A stretch of 64,000 nt of DNA from Sorghum bicolor (Eukaryota; Streptophyta; Magnoliopsida; Poales; Poaceae): positions 45,491,359 through 45,555,358 of the forward strand of contig NC_012871.2 of assembly GCF_000003195.3 (NCBI RefSeq), written 5' to 3'. Position 1 is the first letter of the stretch; each line of letters opens with the position of its first letter. Shown here in pieces: positions 54,102-63,706 of the stretch. Position numbers and translations under genes: made by a program. The notes under the pieces are model-generated. The model ran no database searches, was not told where the DNA came from, and worked only from the letters and a program-made list of their open reading frames with translations.

Positions 54102-55559
54102 GATTTGGCCGATAAGATTGTAATCCCTACCGATCAACCCCACCTCCAATGTCTCGGCCCGCTAGGAAATCCAGATCCCACCGATCTGATAAACGCAGAG
54201 ACAAACAGAATCCCTTTCGGAGCCGAAAACTTTTCCTTAGATCTATGGAAAGATGCCTTCCGTTCCTGGCCCAGTCCTACCAAAGGATGGAAGGATTGGT
54301 TCCTGAGAGTCAGCCATTCAAACGAGGTCCAATGGGGCGAGCGGAAGTTAGACCAGTGTATTAGATTATCTCTTGCCGATATGGAGAGAAATGAGACACT
54401 GTTGATTGCTGCTTCGTACTTTTGGTCAGACATGCTCAACGCTTTTGTGTTTGGCCATGGCCCTGCTTCTCCTACACTTGCCGATGTGCTCATGCTTACT
54501 GGTTTAGACATATCCACTGCCGATAACGGCCACCTATTTGATACCAAACCTAGTTCCAAGGTAGAAACTTGTGCTATCGGCGGTTGGTCTAGGTACATTC
54601 AGAAGTACCGAAGAACAGGATCTGTTAATGCAAAGGAACAGACCACTTTCTTGAATATGTGTCTCGATAAGTTTGTATTCTGTGGCCGATCGGCAGGACC
54701 AACTTCTGTTTACTTATCGGCAACATAAAGATTAGCCGATGGCGGCCGATTTCCTCTTGGCCGATACCTGCTCGGCTCCGTTTATCACCTCCTCCACCAG
54801 GTAGCCAGGAAACTTCTGCTCGGCTAACCCATCGGCAACTTAGGGGGTCCTTGGTGGTTCATCAACATGTGGCTCGGTCTCCACATGCACAAGCGCCTTG
54901 AATTCGACCTCTTTGCACAACACTTCCCCAGGGACATAGCCGAGGATTATGAACTGGACGAAGAAGAATTGGCAACTCGTTCCCCTCTGAACTTTGGCTA
55001 AGCTGCTATAGTCTTACCTGGCACTGGTGGTAATGAAGACCAGGTTAGCCGATTCTTTCAGACTCTCTATGAAGGTCTGACCAGGGAATAGAGGGCATGG
55101 ATGCCTTATGAAGATCCAGACACCAGGTTCCCCCTGACTTTCCATCCCTTCAATGACGCTCTTAACGAGGATCGTGATGTGATGATGGCAATTATTACTC
55201 CAAGGGCCATACCAGTGAATTTCTTTGGCAGTGGGAAAGCTTCCAATCTGACTTACGAGTTTTACAACCCGTCGGCACTGGCTCGTCAACTAGCTTTCGG
55301 CCAACTGCCGATTGCACTCTGCTATGCCGATGTGGTAAAGCCGAAGGAGACCATCACCAGCAACCTTGAATGGATCAGAATAGCTTAACTCCCGCCAAAC
55401 GCCGATATAGATGTCAACTTATCGGCTTGGATCCCAGCTCTCTTCATCACCCAAGCATACAAACAGTGGTGGGAAGAGTGGAAAGATCATCTTTTCTGCA
55501 GATTGGCTCTCTCATATCGTGGCATGATCGACCCCAAATACAAGGTCCCCGGTAATACT
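54102..55559 (+). pseudogene. PMD exon 2 (mobile domain)
   Basis: The long exon covers nearly the whole PMD, about 480 codons in one frame from DLADKIVIPTDQPHLQCLGP to FCRLALSYRGMIDPKYKVPG. Internal blocks: PLGRYLLGSVYHLLHQVA, GGPWWFINMWLGLHMHKR, FQTLYEGLTRE and FPLTFHPFNDALNEDRDVMM. Five in-frame stops and no frameshift means decay by base substitution only. Some stops (TAG at 55089, TAA at 55386) sit where a Gln codon with C to T change would fit, but that is inference. Confidence 0.75.
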
Positions 55560-56458
55560 GTAAGTATTTTAACCGATGTTTCAATCCTTTCACTTTCACT
55601 TTCTATCGGCAACTCACTTTCTTTATTTCATTCAGGTCGATAATACACCACCATCAGTTAGTAGAAGTGGCAAGCCGATCGAACTCCTTCGTCGGGCTCG
55701 ATCTCTTTGATCGGCAACAACGCTCCAACCTTGGCTGCTTTAATGCACCGAGGTGTGCGTCTCAAGAAAATCACCACCAAGCGCATGAAAACATCCCCGT
55801 CGGTAGCTGCCACTGCTTTGGCACAAGCCTTCAAGGTAAACTCTCGAATTCTTCAACTTATACCAATTCCATTCTTATACTTACAAAATTTTCTGGACAC
55901 ATCGACTAGCATGGGAATTTCATCGGTAACTTTGATTATTTTAATCACAACTCCATCAACACCCTGTTACACTTGTACTCATAAATTTTTCATTATTGTA
56001 TCAGCATACCAGCACATCGGCAAAGACCAGAAGTACAACTGCCGATGCCCCCCAGTCCAGTCAACCGAAGAGAAAAGGTTCCAAGAGTACCAGATCACAA
56101 GTGAAGCGCCAGAGAACAGCAACGCCTCCTCCTCCTCCAAGGTCTCCGATCCCAGTAGAATCATCCCCTTCTTCTCCAGAAGCCCAGACACAGCAAGTAC
56201 CATCTCCCCCTCAACCACAAGAAGAGCCCCAGCCAGAAGAACTTCAGCTAGAAGAACCTCATCTAGAAGAAACATCGGCTGATGTACACGAGCAGACCAC
56301 CGATCCAGCAAGCCTAATCATAGCATCGGTAGTTTCCTCGATTCAGACAAGTACCGCACCCCTCAAGGTAAAATACTATCTGTGGAACCACTGCCAATGG
56401 ACCCATCTTTCCACTTTATTAATCACTTTTGTCAATCTTTCAGCTGACATAGCCGCAT

Positions 56459-59400
56459 TGTAACATCCCTGATGTTACGAACACTAAAAACGGATCATGT
56501 CTCATAAGCATTGCAAAGCATATTTGTTAAGCACATTATCATGCATCAACTTAAAACAAGTTTATTTTGATTGCTTGTGCTTAGGGAAGTAGAGTGTGCT
56601 TATGTTGTGTGTCAATGCTTGCTAAAACCCTAGGGTGGAAGTTTTTCGAAAAGCTAAGGGGGGAAACCCTGATTTCTGGACCCTAGAATTGCCCCTTTTT
56701 GTGCAATTCAAAAACTAAGCAAAATTTGAGGTTGAGTTCAAAAGCAAAGTTGGAGACCTTGTCAAGATGTACAACTTTGGTGTTTTGAGTTTTTGAAGTT
56801 TCAATACAAAATTCAAAGTAATTTTGAAAATACAGATTTCCACAAAGTGTCCCCTTTTCCAATTTAAACCCCTAATTCAAAATCCATTTGGAATTTTGAA
56901 AAGTGGTCAACATGAAAGTTGTAGAGCACAAAAAGTTGAGCAACTTTCATGTTGGGAGTTTTTCAAGTTGTTATGCAAAATCAAAAGTAATTTTGGAAAT
57001 CCTGTTTTGTCCCCAATTCAAAAATTTGAATTTCTTTGATTTGAGTTGAATTTCAAAACTGTTTGGATGAGGTTTGCTACAGTGTTCGGCAGGGGGGTGC
57101 TCTGCCGCCGGGGCAGAGCCGCCTCCGCGCACGCCGCCACGCAGCTGGCCACGCAGCTGCTTGCTGCTGTGCTTCGCGCGGACGACCTCATCCACATCAC
57201 CTGTTCCGCCGCATGGATAAAGTCTCGGGTGGCCGAAGTTTTTCTTTTTCTTTCGTTGAACCTCACTGCCGACCGCCACCACCCGCCGTCAAAATTCGCC
57301 TCACTCGTTGCCATTCCAAGCTACTTGAGCACGCCAGCAGCTCCGCCTTGAGCTCCGCCACCGATTGCACTCCCTAGCGCGAGCTCTAGTTCCCCGTAAG
57401 CCACAACCGAGCCATTCTCCTTCGACTCCGGCCGGAGCACCACCGCCAAGCACTTCACAGCGGCCAGCTCATCCCCGGACTCCTCAGCCGTCGCTTGCTA
57501 CCTTGCCGAAGTCGCGGTGAGCTCCTGGTACTCGGACGCCCTTTCCCTCGCTCTCTACCGGCTCTGGATGCTCGGGGTTCGGCACCGAGCTGCTTCCGGC
57601 CGCCGAAGCCGTGGCCGGGTGGCTCAGGAGCTCCCCGTGACCATGTTGAGCACGCTAGGCCACTCAGGGGGTCGCGGCGAACCTAGTGGAGCAATTGGTT
57701 AGCGCTGGGGAGGGCTCATCGGCGCTGGGCGATCGCCGGAGCTGCGGCGCGAGGAAGAAGACGGAACTGACGGGCGGGACCCGCCCGTCAGTGTCCGCGT
57801 GAGGGGAGGGGGCAGCGCGCGCCATCCGCTTGGGCCGGCGTGGGCCGAAGCCAAGCGGGCCGGCCGCGTGGCTAACTCGTTTTCTTTTTCCTTTTTTGTT
57901 TAAAAGTGTTTGATGTTTGAATTCAAATAGTAAATTCTGTGCTGATCCAAAAATCATGAGAGTTTTTGTATAGTTTCCATAAAATGTTTAGAGCATAAGA
58001 CAAATACTAGGTATTGTTTTTCTGGTAGTTTGCATGTCTATAAAAATTGGCTCTTTAATTAGTGAATAAAACTTCTAGGAATTTTAGTAATTTATTAGGA
58101 TGTCCAAAAAAATCACCAAAAATTGTGGGGAGCCTCTGAATGTTATTCCCTGGCTCCACACAAAATTTGGTGGCATTTGGATAATGTTGGATTAAAATAT
58201 TAATAAACCCTTATTTAGTACTTAAGTAATAATTCCAAAATAATTAAACAATAATTAGTTAAATCCTCATAATTAGGGTTGAGTGACTTTGGGATTGTGT
58301 GATGACCTGAGGTCATTAACCCTAATGACCTTTGGCATTTAATTATTATTTGGCCTTAATGCTTAATTACTGCCATTAATGATTAATTCAAAAAAAATAG
58401 GGATAATTATTAGTTGATTTAAGATAATTACAGATTAAGAGAAGTCTTAGGTTATAGATGCAACCTCTTGGGTAAAAACAATTTTATTTATGGTTTATTC
58501 TGTATTGCACCAAGAAGGCAAGTTGTACTCGACTTGATCCTTCTTGCCTAATTGTCATACGCATATCATGAGCATTCATCATTTTGCGTATAGTGTCAGT
58601 GACCGAAGGAGCGCCCGTTGAACCGAACCCCGAGGTCGGTGCTCCGTTCGAGGAAGTCGGATCTGAGACTTGGGAAGTCTCCGAGGGTCCCTCTCTGCCC
58701 TGCAACCAAGGCAAGCCCCGGATGCATTAACCCCTCCTTGAATGTTTTAAATCTTTTATCACCTATAAATTGAAAATGCTGCATTAGGTAGTTGAGAATT
58801 GGGTTAACCTACTTGCTGCATTTACTACCTTGATATTTGTTATCCTGTCCTTGACACCTGTTTTATTTCAAAATCGTGTAGTGATGCTTAGCCCTACTAC
58901 TAGCTAGGTTTTCAAACAAGAAAGTTTGAAGGGTTGTTGTGGAATACACTTATGATCAATGATGTTTCAATTTGAGACCGGTCGGTGGACTTGCTTTAAG
59001 AATGGAGTCTTAAAGTAGTGTCTCCAACTGTGTCGATTAAGGACCGTTCCGTTGATGGCCCGCTGGGTTGAGAATTTATAGTACTAGCCACTTGCCCTTG
59101 GTAAGCCCGGTCTTGTGATCCCTCGACGCGAACAGCTACTCGCGCACTGGGAGTGGAAAGATGGCGAGAGTAACGTGTGCCCACCTTACGGATCTGAGAT
59201 GACCGGGAAACATCTAGATCGGCTGTAGGATGGTGGAGTACTGTGCTCTCGGGTGCCGCGAACCTGGTCAAATTTGGGGAGAGCTCGAGTTGGGTTGACA
59301 TATGCAAGATTTGGTTCTACATATGTCGAGTGGTTAAGAACTCCAGCTGGATTGCTAAGCGATTCGAATCGTCGTTGCTCCCCGATTGGGAGACTCAATT

Positions 59401-60323
59401 CCTTCGACCCTCATCGTAGTTAAATATGCAACTAAGTGCTAAACTGAGAAAGGGGGAATGTCTCGTGAGGTTCGGATCCCAATTCCCAGACTCATAGCGA
59501 CATGAAGCTATGGCCATCGAATAAATAATACTTTATTTTAGGACTAGAAACTCACAGACTCGTCTGTGGGGAAACAACTAGGTAGACTGTCCTCGAACTC
59601 CTCGGCCTCGACGGGAGAGGAATTTGCAGGTAAAACTTGAAAGTAAGGATGCACTATTAGTAAGCTTTTTAGCAAAACACTTTGGCTCCTTGCTCAGCCA
59701 CTCCTTGCCTACCCTAAGCCTGCATTCCTAAGTTCTCCTCTTTTCCTGCCAGATAAGTCTTGTTGAGTACTCCCGTACTCAGGGTGTTATAACCCCTGTT
59801 GCAGGTGAAGCTCAGGAGCCGACTTGTTTCGGACCCTGTTGTGTGACCGTCGTCGAGGTTGACGACGAAGAAGAGTGAGCGTGACCCATGGGCAGGGTCT
59901 GTAAACTTGTGATCTCTGTACTAAAGTTTAAGTTGCTCCGCTGGACCCGGCTTGTAATAACACTTTACTATTTGGAAGAACTCCTTTTGTAAATTAAGTT
60001 ATGAAATACTTCCGCTGTTTTACTCTGAAATATTATTTCAGTCTTGTGTCGTGTGTGGTACGGCAATGTCTTCGCAACGAATGATCCTGGTGTTAAGGTG
60101 GCCACTTGCTATCCTGTAAGGGCGAGAAGAAGAAGTTCTCGTTATTTGACCATCACCAGTGGTCAGGACGAGCCAGCTTGGTACACCACAGGTAGCAGTG
60201 GAATGAGCGTCCAGCGATGCTCATCGGACTTCTAAAGTGGGAGGACTCCCGGCATCACCGTCAGAGGTCCTTAGGACAGTGGCAGGTGCCGGTGGGCCCA
60301 AACACCTAAGGGGTTCTGCCACA
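56459..60323 (+). mobile_element. Solo LTR B2 (3865 bp) inside a PMD-gene exon
   Basis: It begins TGTAACATCCCTGATG and ends GGGGTTCTGCCACA. Flanks are CGCAT (56454-56458) and CCCAT (60324-60328), a 5-bp duplication with one mismatch. No interior sequence. It aligns along its length with B1 (25872-27054 plus 42642-45728), which is about 400 bp longer. Open frames around 57046-57377 are in a GC-rich LTR part and are not called as genes. Confidence 0.87.
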
Positions 60324-60477
60324 CCCATCGGCAATTCCAGCCGATCAACCTGTGGTTCCATCGGCCTTAACTAGTCAGAGGCGAGAGATAGCCTTGAAAC
60401 AAGTAAGTTACCCGATCTCTATTTTTATCATCACGAGTACTTGATCATAAAATAACTTATTTTATCTTCCTTTTCAG

Positions 60478-61143
60478 GAACAGGATTCTCCTGACAGCTT
60501 GTTCTCCTTCGCCATCGAAATCTCTGAGGATGAAGGCGAGGAGGCAAGTTCTTCTCGAGCGGTTGGAATCTCATCGGCAGAGATTAGAGCAAAGTTGGAA
60601 GATTTGTCAGCCCTCCTTCATCAAGACACGGCCCAATTGGTTGATGACTCCGATCCGGCCAAGGCCCTGTTCAAGGCTCTCATAGGCCAAATTCCTGCCG
60701 ATGCCGAGGAGATCCTCTTCAAGGCTGCTCACTTGGAGAGTCGACAGCTTCAGTATCAAAAGGCTGCTCAGCACCTTGCCGATAGAGCTACTCACACCCA
60801 GCTCTCAGAAGAGATGATGAAAGTAAAGCTCCTTGCCGATGAAAAGCATAAGAGCATTGGTATTTTGAAATCCTCAGGAGATGTGCTGAAGCAAAAGATC
60901 TATGATCTATCGGCAAAGAGAAGCCCTGTTGGCAGGATTCAAACAAGTGGAAGAAGCCAGCTGCCTGAAGCAATCAAGACCCTTGAACAGGAGCGAAACA
61001 TCCAAGCTCACAAGGCACTGCAGATGAAGAAGAAACTGAAGCCAGTGGAGGGCTCTGCCGATGAAGACATGAAGGAGATCGAAGAAGCCAATCAATTTCG
61101 TCTACGCGCCATATCAACGATCCAGGCTCTGCTAAACATATGA
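60478..61143 (+). pseudogene. PMD gene last exon: coiled-coil C-terminus
   Basis: It opens after TTTTCAG at 60477 with EQDSPDSLFSFAIEISEDEG and runs 221 codons to a TGA at 61141. Charged helical text predominates (AHLESRQLQYQKAAQHLADR; LSEEMMKVKLLADEKHKSIG; AIKTLEQERNIQAHKALQMK). No internal stop is present, unlike exon 2. It ends 157 bp from the convergent pol stop at 61301. Confidence 0.65.
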
Positions 61144-61205
61144 ACTTTTCATCAGCGGCGTGTCTCGCTTTTTCCTCTTAAAACACTCTTGATTATTTTG
61201 GTCTA

Positions 61206-61290
61206 GCCGATAGGACTGTTATCGGCACCTTTAAAACATTGAGTCCGGTCCCAGATACACTTTAATCCAACCGATAGGAATGTTATCGGC
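61206..61290. repeat. Twin hairpins between convergent PMD gene and pol
   Basis: GCCGATAGGACTGTTATCGGC (stem GCCGATA/TATCGGC, 7-bp loop) is at 61206-61226, and a near-copy ACCGATAGGAATGTTATCGGC is at 61270-61290. They lie in the 157-bp gap between the two converging stop codons. They may be 3'-end or termination structures, or just part of the element-wide ATCGGC repeat. Confidence 0.7.
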
Positions 61291-61300
61291 ACTTTAATTT

Positions 61301-62155
61301 TCATGCATCAAGCCATATGCTAGGATAATATTTCTTTATATATTTGCCATTCAATGCCCTGGGAAATTCAACTCCTTCGAGAGTTTCTAAAATATAAGCA
61401 TTGCCAGGAGCAGATCGATTTATCCGATAGGGACCCTCCCAATTGGGAGACCACTTCCTAAATTTTGAATTTTTAGTTCCGATCGGTAAGATTAGTTTCC
61501 ATACTAAGTCTCCATCGGCAAACTCTTTAGCCTTTACCTTCTTATCATACCATCTGGCAACTCTCTTTTTATTTTCTTCTATACTCATCAAAGCCCTCAG
61601 CCGATGCCCTGCTAAATCATCCAACTCGTCTGTCATCAAAGTATTATAGTCATCGGCAATCAATTGATCCTGAAAAGATAGTCGCCTAGATCCAGTCTTA
61701 ATTTCCCAAGGTAGCACTGCATCATGTCCATACACCAACTGATAAGGTGAAACTTTGGTCGACCCATGACAAGCCATCCGATATGACCATAAAGCTTCAT
61801 TCAACAATGTATGCCACCTCCTAGGATTCTCTTCAATCTTCCGTTTAATAAGTTTGATAATTCCTTTGTTAGATGCCTCGGCCTGCCCATTAGCTTGAGC
61901 ATAATAAGGAGAAGAATTTAATACTTTAATTCCCATACCGATTGGAAACTCATCAAACTGCCCCGATGTAAACATAGTACCCTGATCGGTAGTAATTGTT
62001 TGAGGAATACAAAATCGGTAAATAATATGCTCTTTCACAAAATCAATCATATTGGCCGATGTGACTTTCTTCAAAGGAATAGCCTCAACCAACTTGGTGA
62101 AATAATCGGTGGCAACCAAGATGAATTTATGCCCTTTGCTTGATGGTAGGTAAAT
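61301..62155 (-). pseudogene. D integrase, catalytic core and C-terminus
   Basis: From about 62119 the frame reads MVATDYFTKLVEAIPLKKVT, then ITTDQGTMFTSGQFDE (second Asp), YYAQANGQAEASNKGIIKLI (the Glu of DDE), WRMACHG-type core end, YGHDAVLPWEIKTGSRR, and a GPY-like WSPNWEGPYRINRSA. It ends at 61301. In the same register as the upstream half, separated by a stop at 62156-62158. Confidence 0.85.
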
Positions 62156-62614
62156 CTAGCCGATTAAATCAATAGCCCATCCCCGGAACGGCCAAGGTTT
62201 AATAATGGGATTCATAGCCGATGCGGGCGCCCTTTGAATATTACCAAATTTCTGACATTCTTGACATCCTTTGAAATAATTAAAACAATCCTCAAATATA
62301 GTTGGCCAATAATACCCATTTCTCCTGATCATCCATTTCATCTTGAAAGCCGACTGATGTGCTCCACACACTCCTTCATGGATCTCTCCCATCAAACTTT
62401 TAGCGTCATCCTCACCTAAGCACTTGAGAAGAACTCCATCAATTGTTCGATAATATAATTCATCTTCGAGGAGCACATACTTGGTAGCTTGAAACTGAAC
62501 CCGCCTCTCAACCTTCTTAGATGGATCCTTTAAATAATCAATGATTTCTTTTCTCCAATCATCCGCACTGATTGCCGATAACGTGTTCAATATGGGTTGA
62601 TACTCTGAGGCATG
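62156..62614 (-). pseudogene. D integrase N-terminal zinc finger
   Basis: It contains WRKEIIDYLKDP, then the HHCC finger: HEGVCGAHQSAFKMKWMIRR, NGYYWPTIFEDCFNYFKGCQECQ, and the first catalytic Asp in FRGWAIDLIG. Closed by an in-frame stop at 62156-62158; colinear with the next fragment. Confidence 0.85.
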
Positions 62615-63127
62615 CTAAGCCAACCGATTAGCCTCCTCATTATGTAACCGAGGAACATGCTCTAATCGAAAATCTTTGAATTCCCTTAACAGTCGCATAC
62701 TCTTTTTGTAATAAGTTATCAGGACTTCGCTTCGGCATTCATAGCTTCTAGCCAATTGATTTATAACCAGCATAGAATCTCTGAAGATTTCAACAGCGTC
62801 AGCATGAACTTCTTTTAACAATTCCAACCCTTTGATCAAAGCTTCATATTCGGCTTGATTATTTGTTGACGTGGCAACAATCGGCAAAGAAAACTCATAC
62901 TTCCTTCCCTGAGGGGAAATTAACACTATGCCGATTCCTGCCCCCCGGTCGCACGTGGATCCATCAAAGAAGAGCGTCCAAGGTACAATTTCCAAAGTTT
63001 CCACTACACCGCAATGCCGAGTCACAAAATCGGCCATAATTTGCCCTTTAACTACCGAATCGAATTCCGACAATGCCAAAATCCACTTACCGATCCTGCC
63101 ACTCATAATCGGCATAGACAGCATATA
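62615..63127 (-). pseudogene. D additional RNase H (aRNH) domain
   Basis: After the RT-linked RNase H the frame gives a second RNase H: WTLFFDGSTCDRGAGIGIVL (Asp), NNQAEYEALIKGLELLKE (Glu), EIFRDSMLVINQLARSY (Asp) and HVPRLHNEEANRLA. The family's last acidic residue (usually EAD) is Asn here (EAN), so one catalytic residue may be lost. A second RNase H of this kind marks the Tat lineage. It is in frame with its neighbours and ends at a stop at 62615-62617. Confidence 0.8.
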
Positions 63128-63706
63128 TCAGACTACATCATCTTTGCATATAACAGTGCATTCGGCCGACAGCAAATAGTGCCTCAACTTAATGCATGAG
63201 AAATATAGGCATAAACATAATTTCTGAATAGCCAAATACCTGGTCTCAGCATCAATCAATCTTCTGCTTAAATCGTAAATCACATGCTCCTTCTCTTCAA
63301 ATTCTTGAATTAAAGCCGAACCGATGACCATCCCATCGGTAGACAAATATAATCGGAAGGGCTTTCCCGGCTGAGGTGGAATTAATACTGGAGGATTTGT
63401 CAAATATCCCTTGATTTCATCTAAGGCCAACTGTTGCTCTTCTCCCCATATAAATTCCTGATCGGCTTTTAATTTAAGTAAAGGACTAAAAGCATGAATT
63501 TTACCAGATAAATTGGAGATAAACCGCCTGATAAAATTTACTTTGCCGATTAGAGATTGGAGCTCAGTTTTGTTGGTAGGAGCAACTATTTTGCTGATAG
63601 CATCAATAGATCTTCTACTAATTTCAATTCCTCTTTGATGCACCATGAAACCAAGAAATTGCCCTGCCGATACACCAAATGCACATTTATTAGGATTCAT
63701 CTTCAA
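63128..63706 (-). pseudogene. D RT thumb/connection and RNase H
   Basis: It contains KCAFGVSAGQFLGFMVHQRG, AISKIVAPTNKTELQSLIGK, NFIRRFISNLSGKIHAFSPL, then RNase H text (PFRLYLSTDGMVIGSALIQE, ETRYLAIQKLCLCLYF, KLRHYLLSAECTVICKD). In RNase H the usual SDxA/TDxS catalytic Asp is present in LSTDG. It is one frame off from the upstream RT piece (frameshift near 63703) and ends at a stop at 63128-63130. Confidence 0.8.

Larger units (their letters stand above)
53956..61143 (+). pseudogene. Plant-mobile-domain (PMD) gene carried antisense inside D, six exons, broken
   Basis: Exons by splice signals: 53956-53982, 54102-55559, 55636-55835, 56005-56367, 56444-60402 (minus the B2 insertion) and 60478-61143. 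Donors are GTGAGT, GTAAGT, GTAAAC, GTAAAA and GTAAGT; acceptors are TTTCTAG, TTCAG, ATCAG, TTTCAG and TTTTCAG. Exon 2 encodes the PMD (aminotransferase-like mobile domain): LDLWKDAFRSWPSPTKGWKD, a WFLRV/W/LDQCIRLS core, NETLLIAASYFWSDMLNAFV and SPTLADVLMLTGLDIS. Exon 4 is Pro/Glu-rich with a basic PKRKGSKSTRSQVKRQR (nuclear-signal-like). The last exon is a coiled coil. PMD proteins such as Arabidopsis MAIN/MAIL1 act in the nucleus, and PMD copies are known in plant gypsy and Mutator elements. Exon 2 has in-frame stops at 54726, 54825, 54999, 55089 and 55386; all pieces keep one register. B2 splits exon 5. Confidence 0.75.
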
